From: Atopobiaceae bacterium
GTDB taxonomy: Bacteria > Actinomycetota > Coriobacteriia > Coriobacteriales > Atopobiaceae
Length of the DNA stretch: 64,000 nucleotides
Direction: 5' to 3'
NCBI GenBank assembly: GCA_902834555.1
Contig: CADFJN010000014.1
Location: forward strand, 1-64,000
The notes below the pieces were generated by a model. It was given only the letters and a program-made list of their open reading frames with translations. It was not told the origin of the DNA and did no database searches. Below are positions 8,401 to 17,135 of the stretch, one piece after another (within the stretch, counting starts at the first letter, position 1; each line of letters starts with the position of its first letter). Both the position numbers and the translations under genes were made by a program.

Positions 8401-8416
8401 TCGTGCGATAGCACAT
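8401..8416 (+). promoter_or_regulatory. Dyad site 4
   Basis: TCGTGC-gata-GCACAT, 158 bases before the membrane protein at 8574, in the gap after butyrate kinase. Confidence 0.4.
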
Positions 8417-8496
8417 AAAGCCGTCACATATCGGCAAAACCTTGTGCTAAGAGCCATATGATGAGCCGATGCGTCCGCATAGGATGAAGTCATCGG

Positions 8497-8531
8497 GCGG
8501 CGTGCGGGAATGCCCCGTGCGCCGCATTTTG
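8497..8531 (+). terminator. Intrinsic terminator
   Basis: A 12-bp stem (8497-8508 with 8514-8525, two G-T wobbles) and short loop, followed by ATTTTGT. It lies downstream of butyrate kinase and upstream of the 8574 gene. Confidence 0.6.
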
Positions 8532-8573
8532 TACCTTTGGGCATATGCCCAGCGTCTAGGGAAGGAATCACTC

Positions 8574-9083
8574 ATGCCGATGAAGACTTCTACGAGGTTC
8601 GTGAAGGCCGCAATTCTGGATATTTGCACAGCGCTCGTGCTCTGCACACTGTGTGAGTGGCTTGCAATTTACGTCTTCCATACTGCGACGCCGGCGCCGG
8701 GTGAGGGTTGGATCTGGCCTATGTTCTGGATCAACTTCGTGTTTGCGTGGTGCGTCGCCACCATCATCGGCATGGTCCCATCCCTTCCCGAGAAGTCCGT
8801 CCGCTGGGCTATGAAGCGCTCCAATCCTTCTGAGGGCGCCAAGTTTGGTGCGCTCGTCAACGTGCCCATCAACACGGTCTACGCCCTTATCCTGTGCTAT
8901 CTGGTAGGCGCTCTCGATGCTTGCGTACTGGGTGGGGCACCTTTCATTGCATCAATCTTTGGGTTCCTGCAGAACATCATCCCGGTGTGGGTTGCCTGCT
9001 ACGTTGTGACGTTTTTCCTGCAGGGCCCCATCGAGGACTTCGCCCGCAAGGTGTGCAACGACCCTGCTCCGCAGATGCATTAG
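8574..9083 (+). CDS. Small multi-pass membrane protein, function unknown
   Basis: 169 residues from the ATG at 8574, with AGGGAAGGA just upstream. About four hydrophobic segments are visible (near residues 13-35, 45-65, 90-115, 125-155) with short polar loops. The layout and the N-I-N/P-I-N loop before a helix resemble the 135-residue protein at 13700-14107, also placed next to an acyl kinase pair. It may belong to the DUF2798-like small membrane proteins, but I cannot confirm this. The position suggests a link to acid or acyl product handling; no transport motif is visible. Confidence 0.6.
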   Translation: MPMKTSTRFVKAAILDICTALVLCTLCEWLAIYVFHTATPAPGEGWIWPMFWINFVFAWCVATIIGMVPSLPEKSVRWAMKRSNPSEGAKFGALVNVPINTVYALILCYLVGALDACVLGGAPFIASIFGFLQNIIPVWVACYVVTFFLQGPIEDFARKVCNDPAPQMH

Positions 9084-9123
9084 GGTAGCCGCACGGTAGG
9101 CATACAACAGCACATGGCGTTTG

Positions 9124-9151
9124 GGCGCCCGGGCCGGGAGGCTCGGGCGCC
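9124..9151. terminator. Strong GC hairpin
   Basis: A 12-bp stem (9124-9135 with 9140-9151, one wobble) closed by GGGA, between the membrane protein and the metallo-hydrolase gene. No T-run follows, so it may be an mRNA-stabilising or processing hairpin rather than a terminator. Confidence 0.45.
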
Positions 9152-9180
9152 ACTTTGGGCTCAAGGAAGGAACTTCTCGC

Positions 9181-10047
9181 ATGGACAAGATCTTCACGGT
9201 GACAGACCTGGGCGACGGCCTGTGGGAGATAGCGGACTGCGTTGGCTGTCGCTGCTACCTGGTAAGGGGGCACGATCGCGTGGCGCTTGTCGACTCGTGC
9301 GTGGGTGTGGGCGACCTGCGTCCCGTGGTGCACGAGCTTGCGGGCGGCCTTCCCGTGACCGTGCTTCTCACGCATCGCCACCACGACCACATTGCGGGTT
9401 CGTACCTCTTCGATGACGTGCGCATTCCACGCGAGGAGGACGTAGACATCGCCCTGGGCGAGGAGCACAACGCCAACGCCGTGCGCATCTACGTGGAGCA
9501 GGGGCGCGCGCCCGAGGGTGCCTTCTCGGCCATGCGCGAGGGTACGCGGCCAAGCTTTACGTACTTCGAGGAGGGCGACGTGCTTGACCTGGGCGGCGTT
9601 ACCATCGAGGGCGTTTTTCTCCCCGGACACACCGACCACTCGATGGGATACCTGGTGCGCGAGCGCAGGCTGCTCCTCTCCGGCGATGCCGTGACGCCCT
9701 GCATGTGTCTCTTCTTCCCCGAGAGCCTGCCTATTACCACGTGGCGCCAGACGCTCGAGAAGATGCAGGGGCTGCCCTTTGACACGTTTAGGATTGGCCA
9801 CTACTCGCATGAGTTCCGCAAGAGTGACCTGGACGGTTTTCTCGCCGCGGCGGACTACGCGCTGAGCGGTGCGCGCGGCCTCTCGTGGATGTACACCTAC
9901 ATTGAGGGCCTTAAGGGGTCGCTGTACATCTCGCCTGACACGCCGACAGACGATGCCGATTCGCCGGACTTCCGCGCCGTCATTGGGCCGTACGTGCCGC
10001 GCGAGCACAAGCGCCGTAGGCGCCACGGGGCAGACGGGGTGGCCTGA
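9181..10047 (+). CDS. Metallo-beta-lactamase-fold hydrolase
   Basis: 288 residues. The metal motif T-H-R-H-H-D-H-I-A-G lies near residues 61-70; further ligands include the histidine in LPGHTDHSMGY and the aspartate in LLLSGDAV. The family covers thioesterases, lactonases and glyoxalase-II-like enzymes. The start at 9181 has AAGGAAGG ahead of it. It ends the plus-strand acyl cluster and is convergent with the transporter at 10217-11491. A thioesterase or lactonase step on a pathway intermediate is plausible but not shown. Confidence 0.75.
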   Translation: MDKIFTVTDLGDGLWEIADCVGCRCYLVRGHDRVALVDSCVGVGDLRPVVHELAGGLPVTVLLTHRHHDHIAGSYLFDDVRIPREEDVDIALGEEHNANAVRIYVEQGRAPEGAFSAMREGTRPSFTYFEEGDVLDLGGVTIEGVFLPGHTDHSMGYLVRERRLLLSGDAVTPCMCLFFPESLPITTWRQTLEKMQGLPFDTFRIGHYSHEFRKSDLDGFLAAADYALSGARGLSWMYTYIEGLKGSLYISPDTPTDDADSPDFRAVIGPYVPREHKRRRRHGADGVA

Positions 10048-10088
10048 CGCCCAAAGGCACGTTATCGCAGCTATCACGTATCAAAGTG

Positions 10089-10119
10089 GCCCTCCGGCGC
10101 CGATGTGGCGCCGGAGGGC
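10089..10119. terminator. Perfect hairpin between convergent genes
   Basis: A 13-bp perfect stem (10089-10101 with 10107-10119) and a 5-base loop GATGT. It serves both the plus-strand hydrolase and the minus-strand transporter. The arms resemble the CTCCGGCG ends of the 55-bp repeats at 30.1 and 42 kb. Confidence 0.55.
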
Positions 10120-10216
10120 TCATCTCGTACAGGATCGTGTCAATAGCCGCTGCTCGGGCGTCATTTTCTCGCCCGAAGGCGCATTTCTGCAGCAGCAGCG
10201 CAGGAACTTGAAGCGC

Positions 10217-11491
10217 CTACTCTGCGCGGGGAGCACGCGCAAGCGCGAAGAGCGCAAGTGCCAGGCACGCCGCCATGCACACCAGCGACAGGGCGAACAT
10301 GAGGCCATACCCGCCGGCGGAATCGATAACCAGGCTCCAGAACACCGCGGCAACGGCGCTCATGAGCGAGCCCACCATGGAGACGCGCGAGTAGATGTTG
10401 GCGTAGTCGGCGGAACCAAAGACGCTTCTCACCAGGAGTGGCGTCTCGACCGTGGTCATGGCGTAGACAACGCCAAAGCAGAACGCGCCCACAAGCAGCA
10501 GCGCAAGCACCGAGGGCATGCCCCACATGAGAAGGACGCCCACCGCGCCACCCGCAATGCCGCAGATGGCACCAAGGCGCACGGAGTGGTCGCTCACGGA
10601 GCCGAGAAACACCTTGCCAATGGCCTGCCCGCCCATGGCCGCAGAGGCAACTACGCCAGACGCCGCTGCAATCTGCGGCAGTGAATTGGAGAACGACAGT
10701 GCGTAGCTCGAGAGGAACTGGTAGACGGTCTGGTTGAGCGTGATCAGCCCGCAGAAGGCAACAATCGCCCAGAACGCTGGCGTGCGCATGGCATCTGCCG
10801 CCGATACGCCCTGGGTGCCCACGGTTGCGGCGCCGTCTGCGTCAGCCGCGTCCTTCTCGCCCGCGCCATAGGGGAGAAGGCCCTTGTCTGCCGGCTTGCC
10901 CCGTACCACGAATAGCGTGAACGGCAGCGTCCCCACAAGGATAATGATGCCAAAGACGAGATAGGCTTGGCGCCATCCCTCGGGCGAGCTCTGAATGATC
11001 GCGGTGCCAATGGGGTTGAAGATTACGCCGCCAATGCCCGTGAAGGCCATGCACAGACCCACGAAGAAGCCCACGCGCTTGACGCACCACGCGTTGATGA
11101 GGGTAGGAACCGCCAGGTAGATGAGGGGCGCCACGCCCACGCCTAGCACGATGCCAACAAGGTAGAACTGCCAGACCTCCTGGCAGGACGCCATGCCAAA
11201 CATGCCCAGACCGCAAAGCGCCGTAGCAACGGAGAGCACCACACGCGCATCCCGCGCCGCAAGGAGCTTGCCGGCAACGGGAAGCGTGGCCATCATGGCC
11301 AGGTTGAGCAGCGAGAAGTACAGCGTGAATGACGCCTTGGGCACGCCAAAGAACTCGGACACCGGCGTGAAGAAGATGCCCGCGCACGAGAGGACCAGCG
11401 CGCAGGGGAGGCACGTCATCACGATGCACGAGAGGACGATGAGGTACGCGTAGTGAAAGCCGCCGTGCGTGGCTGTGTTGCTGCTCGCCAT
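10217..11491 (-). CDS. MFS transporter, oxalate/formate-antiporter-like
   Basis: 424 residues with about twelve transmembrane helices and the central cytoplasmic loop near residues 205-225. General architecture and the N-terminal half resemble the OxlT-like monocarboxylate MFS group. Its ATG lies three bases after the acyl kinase stop, and the kinase's last codons supply GGAGG, so the two are translationally coupled. This makes export or exchange of the organic acid made by the kinase, or uptake of its precursor, the most likely role. The substrate itself is not deducible. Confidence 0.75.
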   Translation of the reverse strand: MASSNTATHGGFHYAYLIVLSCIVMTCLPCALVLSCAGIFFTPVSEFFGVPKASFTLYFSLLNLAMMATLPVAGKLLAARDARVVLSVATALCGLGMFGMASCQEVWQFYLVGIVLGVGVAPLIYLAVPTLINAWCVKRVGFFVGLCMAFTGIGGVIFNPIGTAIIQSSPEGWRQAYLVFGIIILVGTLPFTLFVVRGKPADKGLLPYGAGEKDAADADGAATVGTQGVSAADAMRTPAFWAIVAFCGLITLNQTVYQFLSSYALSFSNSLPQIAAASGVVASAAMGGQAIGKVFLGSVSDHSVRLGAICGIAGGAVGVLLMWGMPSVLALLLVGAFCFGVVYAMTTVETPLLVRSVFGSADYANIYSRVSMVGSLMSAVAAVFWSLVIDSAGGYGLMFALSLVCMAACLALALFALARAPRAE

Positions 11492-11494
11492 GCT

Positions 11495-12619
11495 CTAGGC
11501 CTCCACGTCGGTGGGGGCGCCGGCCAGCTTGAAGCCGTCCCAAGAGGGCACGCCCGTGTAGGTCATGACCTCCTCGGTGCCTTCGAGCGCGCGCACAGCA
11601 CCTGCAGCTGCGCCCTCCATCTCGAAGTCGCCCGCATACACAAAGACCGGTGCAATCCAGCTCACGTGTGACGTCACGTAGTCAACAAAGCGCTGGTCAT
11701 GCGACACGCCGCCCGTGAGCACGACGCCGTCGACTTTGCCCTCGAGTGCTGCCGCAAAGGCGCCGATCTGCTTGGCGGTCTGGTAGGCCATTGCCTCGAA
11801 GACAATGCGCGCCCACTCGTCGCCCGCGTCGATGCGTGCGTCGATCTCCTGCGCGTCGTCGGTGCCGAGAAGGCCCTTCAGGCCACCCGTCTTGCCTATG
11901 ACGCCCATGACCTCCTTTTTGTCGTGCACGCCGGAGAAGGCGAGGGCTGCGATGGGCTTGGCGGGCACGTCGCCAGAGCGGTTGGGGGCAAAGGGGCCCG
12001 AGCCCTCCAGCACGTCGTTCGTGTCGACCATGCGGCCCTGCCTGTGAGCCGCCACGGAAAGGCCTCCTCCCACATGCGCCACGATAACGTTGACCTCGTC
12101 GTAGCTCTTGCCGAGAGACGCTGCGCAGCGGATGGCGCACTCTTTCTGGTTGAGGCAGTGCACGTGGCTCTTACGGTAGACGCCAGGGTAGCCTGTGATG
12201 CGGGCAACGTCCGCAAGCTCGTCGGTGTCCGGCTGGTTCACGGCAAAGGCGGGCTTGCCGCAGCGGTCTGCAAGGTCGAAGAGGATGGGCGCACCCAGGA
12301 TGGCCGGGTGGTTCATGCCGCAGTTCAGCACGTGCTCGCAGACCTTCTCGTCAATGCGGAAGATGCCGCCCTTGGTGGGGCCCATGCCCCCGCAGTAGCC
12401 GGAGAACGCGTCGATGCTCTCGAGAGCAATGCCAGCGGCTGCAAGCGCGTCGAGGACGGTTGCGGTACGGAACTCCAGCTGGTCGGCCGCGCGATCAAAG
12501 CCAGCCAGCACGGCGGGGTCGTGGCGGACGTTCTCCCTCATGAGGGCCTTCTCGCCCTCAAAGACTGCCACCTTGGTGGAGGTGGAGCCGGGGGACAGCG
12601 TAAGAATGCGATACGTCAT
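11495..12619 (-). CDS. buk: Butyrate kinase-family acyl kinase, second copy
   Basis: 374 residues. The phosphate-binding segment SPGSTSTKVAVFEG starts near residue 9, with VAHVGGGLSVAAH near residue 185 and VVLTGGVSHD near 300. It is a full-length paralogue of the enzyme at 7249-8373. AAGGAG lies eight bases before the ATG at 12619. It is the third gene of a four-gene minus-strand operon (membrane protein, phosphotransacylase, kinase, MFS transporter). Two complete acyl kinase systems so close together suggest two acids or two physiological states. Confidence 0.85.
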   Translation of the reverse strand: MTYRILTLSPGSTSTKVAVFEGEKALMRENVRHDPAVLAGFDRAADQLEFRTATVLDALAAAGIALESIDAFSGYCGGMGPTKGGIFRIDEKVCEHVLNCGMNHPAILGAPILFDLADRCGKPAFAVNQPDTDELADVARITGYPGVYRKSHVHCLNQKECAIRCAASLGKSYDEVNVIVAHVGGGLSVAAHRQGRMVDTNDVLEGSGPFAPNRSGDVPAKPIAALAFSGVHDKKEVMGVIGKTGGLKGLLGTDDAQEIDARIDAGDEWARIVFEAMAYQTAKQIGAFAAALEGKVDGVVLTGGVSHDQRFVDYVTSHVSWIAPVFVYAGDFEMEGAAAGAVRALEGTEEVMTYTGVPSWDGFKLAGAPTDVEA

Positions 12620-12658
12620 GTAAGTGCTCCTTGATTTTGCGTTTGTGCGCGGTGCGGG

Positions 12659-13654
12659 CTAGCGGGCGGAAAGGACGAGCATGGCGATGTCGCCGACCAT
12701 CTCCTCGACCGAGGATCCGCGCGAGCTGTCGGCCACCGGGCGCCTGAAGCCCGAGAGGTTGTGGCCGTAGCCCTTGCCGTGGGCAAAGATCTGGATGAGC
12801 TTCACGGCGCTGTTGGCGCAGTTGAGGTCGGGGAACACGAGCACGTTCGCGCGGCCGGCCACGGCGCTCTCGCGCTTGACCTTCTTTGCCGCCACGGCCG
12901 GGATGATGGCCGCGTCAAGCTGGAACTCGCCGTCAAGCGCGAGGTCTGGCCTGCGGTCACGGGCGATCGAGATGGCCTTGCGGATGCGCTCGACGCTCTC
13001 GCTCTCGCCGGAGCCGTCCGTGGAGTAGCTGATAAAGGCGCAGCGGGGCTCCCAGTCCATGAGGGCCGAAACGTTGTCGCATGCGGCAATCGCGATGGAG
13101 GCCAGCTCCTCGGCTGTGGGCTCGGGGTTGAGGCCGCAGTCGGTGAGGGCAATCACGTCGCCCTCGGGGCCGGCAAAGCCGGGCGTCTGGACAAGCGCCA
13201 GGATGGAGGGCACATCCACGCCTTCTGCCAGGCCAATGATCATCTGCGCCGCCATGAGCACGTCACCGGTCGTGTTGGTGTGGCCGCAGAACGTGCAGTC
13301 AACGTCGCCCAGCTCCTCGAGCATCATGGCGTAGTTGAGCGGGTTCTTGAGCTTGCGACGGGCAGCCTTTGCCGAGAAGAGCCGCTCGCGGCCGGCGTTC
13401 ATGTAACGCTCGGCCAAGGCATCTGCCGCCTCGGCGTCTGCGGTGTCGACGATGCGCATGCCCTCGGTGGAGACGCCCGCGCGCTCCGCAGTCTGGGCGA
13501 TGACGTCAGCGGGGCTCACGAGCACCGGGGTCCCAATGCCGTCGTCTGCCACGCGCCTTGCCGCAAGCAGCGTGTCCTCGTTCTCACACTCCGGAAGCGC
13601 CACCACCTTGGGTGCCTTGCGTGCCTTCTCGATGAGCTCGTCAATAAGTGCCAT
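12659..13654 (-). CDS. ptb: Phosphate acetyl/butyryltransferase-family enzyme, second copy
   Basis: 331 residues, PTA/PTB family. It shares with the 6239-7246 paralogue the block DGEFQLDAAI and the C-terminal FPDLNCANSAVKLIQ. It lies 39 bases upstream of its acyl kinase and should convert an acyl thioester to acyl phosphate. The ATG at 13654 has a purine-rich ribosome site (AAAGG and AGAAAGAGA). No ACP or thiolase gene accompanies this copy, unlike the first. Confidence 0.8.
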   Translation of the reverse strand: MALIDELIEKARKAPKVVALPECENEDTLLAARRVADDGIGTPVLVSPADVIAQTAERAGVSTEGMRIVDTADAEAADALAERYMNAGRERLFSAKAARRKLKNPLNYAMMLEELGDVDCTFCGHTNTTGDVLMAAQMIIGLAEGVDVPSILALVQTPGFAGPEGDVIALTDCGLNPEPTAEELASIAIAACDNVSALMDWEPRCAFISYSTDGSGESESVERIRKAISIARDRRPDLALDGEFQLDAAIIPAVAAKKVKRESAVAGRANVLVFPDLNCANSAVKLIQIFAHGKGYGHNLSGFRRPVADSSRGSSVEEMVGDIAMLVLSAR

Positions 13655-13699
13655 GGTCTCTTTCTACCTTTCCCTTGGCGTTGTACGTGAGGTTGTGTG

Positions 13700-14107
13700 C
13701 TAGCCCTGCTCGTGCTTGGAGGGAATCTTGAAGAGGACGACCGAGGTCACGTAGCCGATAAGAACGAGCTGCAGGTAAGTCTGGCTCCATGCGGCGAGCA
13801 TCTGCGCGGGCCCAACCTGCGTCACCGCCTCGGTGAGCGAGATGATGGTGACGAAGATCAGGTTCTCGATGAAGATGGCTGCGTACGGCCGTGCCGCCTT
13901 GCTAGCAAGACCCTTGGTCAGCGACTGAGAGATGCTTACCGTTGGGATGAGCAGCTGCGCTACCACGTTGGTCGTGAACGCCACACAGGTGTAGGGGTAC
14001 CACGTCCCCCACTCCATGGGCGCGCCCGCAAGCAGCGTCGCGCTCGTGTTGATGACAAGGGCAAGCACGATGTCGTTGACAAGTGTCCTGATGTTCCATT
14101 CGCACAT
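13700..14107 (-). CDS. Small membrane protein, paralogue-like of 8574-9083
   Basis: 135 residues from the ATG at 14107, with GAAAGG seven bases upstream; the open frame reaches 14248 without a better start. Three to four hydrophobic helices are visible (near 10-30, 40-60, 75-95, 105-125). It heads the minus-strand acyl kinase operon, 45 bases before the phosphotransacylase, and is divergent from the second PucR gene. Its repeated association with acyl kinase genes suggests a role in acid stress or transport; this is inference only. Confidence 0.6.
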   Translation of the reverse strand: MCEWNIRTLVNDIVLALVINTSATLLAGAPMEWGTWYPYTCVAFTTNVVAQLLIPTVSISQSLTKGLASKAARPYAAIFIENLIFVTIISLTEAVTQVGPAQMLAAWSQTYLQLVLIGYVTSVVLFKIPSKHEQG

Positions 14108-14234
14108 GGGCTGGCCTTTCGGTCTTCTCGGTAACGGGGTCTCTTCGCGATAGTCCATATGCAAGCGTACGGCCCCGCCCATCCGGCTCCCATGGAACGC
14201 GCACCAAAATAGACGCGCGGAGAAGTTACTATGT

Positions 14235-14250
14235 TTGTGCACGAGCACAG
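14235..14250. promoter_or_regulatory. Dyad site 5, best copy
   Basis: TTGTGC-acga-GCACAG is the closest match to the consensus. It lies 18 bases before the second PucR start and 127 bases before the divergent membrane-protein operon. TACTAT at 14227-14232 could be the -10 box, which would place the dyad over the transcription start. Confidence 0.55.
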
Positions 14251-14268
14251 CGCCAGCGGAGGGTACAG

Positions 14269-15861
14269 ATGAGGCTTCGGACCGTCCTTAACGAGCTGCC
14301 CATAACGGGCTCATACATCCACGACGAGGACCTTCTCGAGTGGGACCTCATTGTCTCTCCCAGCTGGAACGTGGGGTCAAAGGGCGTCGTGTGCCTAGGC
14401 TCCATGGCGGACTACCTGCAAAACGATGCCCCGCAGACCACAGACGGCATCCTTCTTGTCTACGTGCAGGGCGTGCTTGACGAGGAGTACCACAAGCCGC
14501 CTCGCAACGTGGTCTTTGTCACCGGAGAGGTCTCGCCGAGCGACTTCCAGGAGGCCTTCATGCGCCTGGTGCTCAAGAGTGGCGAGCTTGCCGTGAGAAG
14601 GGAGGATCTCTTCCGCTGCTACCTGGACTCCTATGACCTCAGGCAGTTTGCCAGGCGCGCCTCCGAGGTCATTGGCAACCCCGTCGTGATCACGAACACA
14701 GACCACAAGGTACTGGCCACGGCGGGCGAGATCCCCAATGACCGGCCGGATATCGCAGCGACGGTCGAGAGTGGCTACGTCTCGCAATCGGTCGAGGATC
14801 ACCTGGCGGAGTCGGGCATCCTGAGCTCTGTGAGAAGCTCCCGGCACTCGATCATCACCACAAACGTGGCCGACAACCTGCGCTGCGTGACTTCGATAAT
14901 CTATCACCACCGCCTGGAGATGGGGCGCTTTGACGCGTTCGAGGTGACGCACGAGGTCACCGGCATTGACCTGGAGCTCATCGACTATGCCACCTCGCTT
15001 GCCGGCCTCATGATCGACCGGCTGGGCGTTGCTGGCAAGCGCGTGGACATGGGTTCCTCCGTCCTTGCCGACGTGCTCTCTGGCAAGTTCGAGGACAGGG
15101 ACGCCGTTCGTGAGCACCTCCGCATCGCTGACGTCCCACTTGACTGCAACTACGTGCTGCTGCGCGTGGTTGGGCAACCAGGCGCAGGTCACGACTACTA
15201 TGCGCGCGTGGGGCAGCTTGTGGGCGATGCCCTTGCCGGCAGCGTCTGGACCAACTTTGGGTCTGCGGTTGTCGTGCTCGTCTCGCTGGGGGAGGCAACC
15301 GAGGCGGGCTTTGCGGACTACGAGTCCTGCGAGCGCAGGATCTTGAGGGACAGGAAGTTCATGGGCGCGCTCGAGCACAACGACATGCGCGCCTTTGTGA
15401 GCGAGCCCTTCTCCGACGTTATGGAGGTGCGCGCCAGGCTCAAGCAGTGCATCCTGCTCGACGAGGCGGACGTCTTGGAGAGGTCTTCTCGCCAGCGCGT
15501 GGTCTTCTTCTGGGAGCACCGCTTCCAGGTGGTTGCTTCTGTGTTCAAGGGGCTGGGCTACTCCGACATGCTCCTCGACAAGCGCGTGGTTGCCATGGCT
15601 CGCTACGACCGCGAGCACGGGAGCTCGTATCTGGAGACCGCCGTGATGTCGGTGCGCTTCCCGGGAAGTCCGGCCGAGGCGGCGGAGGCCCTGAGCGTGC
15701 ACAGGAACACCTACTTCTACCGCGTGAACAAGATCGGCGAGCTCTTCAAGCTCGACCTCAAGGACGGCGACGACCGCCTGGCGCTCTCGTTTACGGCACG
15801 CGTCCTGGAGGCGCTCGGCGAGGACGTGGTGGACGCCGGTGCCCTCCCCGAGACAAACTGA
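14269..15861 (+). CDS. PucR-type transcriptional regulator, second copy
   Basis: 530 residues, starting at an ATG with GGAGGG six bases upstream. It has an N-terminal sensor of about 120 residues, a GAF-like middle, and a C-terminal PucR helix-turn-helix (AAEALSVHRNTYFYRVNKIGELF, near residues 465-487). It is a paralogue of the regulator at 1375-2988. It stands between the minus-strand acyl kinase operon and the plus-strand flavoprotein genes. The best copy of the shared dyad lies immediately before it, consistent with autoregulation and control of both sides. Confidence 0.8.
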   Translation: MRLRTVLNELPITGSYIHDEDLLEWDLIVSPSWNVGSKGVVCLGSMADYLQNDAPQTTDGILLVYVQGVLDEEYHKPPRNVVFVTGEVSPSDFQEAFMRLVLKSGELAVRREDLFRCYLDSYDLRQFARRASEVIGNPVVITNTDHKVLATAGEIPNDRPDIAATVESGYVSQSVEDHLAESGILSSVRSSRHSIITTNVADNLRCVTSIIYHHRLEMGRFDAFEVTHEVTGIDLELIDYATSLAGLMIDRLGVAGKRVDMGSSVLADVLSGKFEDRDAVREHLRIADVPLDCNYVLLRVVGQPGAGHDYYARVGQLVGDALAGSVWTNFGSAVVVLVSLGEATEAGFADYESCERRILRDRKFMGALEHNDMRAFVSEPFSDVMEVRARLKQCILLDEADVLERSSRQRVVFFWEHRFQVVASVFKGLGYSDMLLDKRVVAMARYDREHGSSYLETAVMSVRFPGSPAEAAEALSVHRNTYFYRVNKIGELFKLDLKDGDDRLALSFTARVLEALGEDVVDAGALPETN

Positions 15862-15882
15862 GAGCATTTCTCGGCCAATCTT

Positions 15883-15898
15883 CTATGCAATTGCACAG
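15883..15898 (+). promoter_or_regulatory. Dyad site 6
   Basis: CTATGC-aatt-GCACAG, 84 bases before the flavodoxin-fold gene at 15983; it follows the consensus except at three positions. Confidence 0.4.
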
Positions 15899-15982
15899 CA
15901 TCTCCGGCGATAGGCTTCTGCCATCGGAAGGGCCGCGGCGCGGGGGCGTGGCGGCAAAGCCATGACGGAAGGCTGGTGCTCC

Positions 15983-16960
15983 ATGACAAAGGTTTTGGGC
16001 GTCTCGTTTGGAACCAAGAACGGCAACAACGACAGCATCTGCAAGGAAGCGCTGATGGGTGCCGTCGAAGAGGGCTGCGAGGTCGAGTTCATCCGCGCGA
16101 TGGACCTCAACATCAAGCACTGCACGGGCTGCATCACCTGCGTGAAGATGCTCATGAGCGGCCAGGGCAACATGTGCATCCACAAGGACGACTTCGACTG
16201 GCTGTTCTTCAAGATGGCCGAGGCAGACGGCATCATCATGTGCGACCCCATCTTCGAGACGGGCGCCTCGGGCCTCTTCCACACCATCATGGACCGCTTT
16301 GGGCCGCGCATGGATACCGGCAACAACGTGATCGCCACCCAGATTGCCGAGAAGATCGCGGCTGAAGGCGGCAAGTCCAAGGCCCCCGACCCGCGCATCA
16401 TCTGCCCGGGCAAGCCGGTATCCTACATTGGCATTGGCGGCTCCGACTGGGGCACGCACGTCCAGTCCGACCACGCCATCCAGTCGATGACCCCCACCTG
16501 GAAGGTCATCGACAACGAGTGGGTGCCCTGGTCCAAGCGCGCCCTTCTCGACGACAAGGTTGTCGCCCGTGCGCACCAGATTGGCGTGAATCTCGCCCGC
16601 GCCGCCAAGGATCCCGAGCACGCCACCTACCAGGGCGCCGAGGGCGTCTGCCCGCACTGCCACGCCAATGACTTCTACCTGGTCCCCGGCACGGACAAGG
16701 CAATCTGCTCGGTCTGTGGGCTCGAGGGCCACGTGAGCGTGGTGGACGGCAAGATCGAGGTCGAGTACCGCCACGACGAGTGCTACGACGAGCATGGTCT
16801 CTTCCGTGCCCACGACACCGCCGAGGGCAAGCAGATCCACGGTGAGGACATTGGCCGCATGGAGGGTGAGCTTGCCCAGCTCCAGAAGGGCGACGAGTAC
16901 AAGAGCCGCGTGGCCAAGTACAAGGCGTTCATCCAGCCCACGATGCCCCCGAGGGACTAG
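15983..16960 (+). CDS. Flavodoxin-fold FMN reductase-like protein with zinc ribbon, second copy
   Basis: 325 residues, the same length as the 277-1254 protein. The FMN loop FGTKNGNNDS lies at residues 9-18, C47-T-G-C50-x2-C53 matches the paralogue's cysteine cluster, and the zinc ribbon has C223/C226 and C242/C245. The second ATG (15983) is chosen because GGAAGG lies upstream and because it gives the paralogue's exact length; an ATG at 15962 has no good ribosome site. It precedes a soluble fumarate-reductase-like flavoprotein and may supply reduced flavin or electrons to it. Confidence 0.75.
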   Translation: MTKVLGVSFGTKNGNNDSICKEALMGAVEEGCEVEFIRAMDLNIKHCTGCITCVKMLMSGQGNMCIHKDDFDWLFFKMAEADGIIMCDPIFETGASGLFHTIMDRFGPRMDTGNNVIATQIAEKIAAEGGKSKAPDPRIICPGKPVSYIGIGGSDWGTHVQSDHAIQSMTPTWKVIDNEWVPWSKRALLDDKVVARAHQIGVNLARAAKDPEHATYQGAEGVCPHCHANDFYLVPGTDKAICSVCGLEGHVSVVDGKIEVEYRHDECYDEHGLFRAHDTAEGKQIHGEDIGRMEGELAQLQKGDEYKSRVAKYKAFIQPTMPPRD

Positions 16961-16987
16961 CTCCTCTCGCCAGGCTCCTTTCCGGCG

Positions 16988-17038
16988 GCACCACGCGCAG
17001 CGCGCACAGTTTTGCGCCGTGCGTGGTGCTGTTCTTTT
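16988..17038 (+). terminator. Intrinsic terminator
   Basis: GCACCACGC (16988-16996) pairs with GCGTGGTGC (17021-17029), with an inner GCGCA/TGCGC stem, followed by TGTTCTTTT. It ends the flavodoxin-fold gene. Confidence 0.75.
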
Positions 17039-17052
17039 GTACGAGCGCACAT
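17037..17052 (+). promoter_or_regulatory. Dyad site 7
   Basis: TTGTAC-gagc-GCACAT, one mismatch in the left core, 83 bases before the flavoprotein start at 17136 and directly after the terminator. Confidence 0.35.
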
Positions 17053-17135
17053 AGCCCGGACGAGCCGGTGCTGCGACATTACTAACTGTGCGAGATACAC
17101 AAAGCGTCTTGTTGTCCCAACTCTGGAGGTATGAC

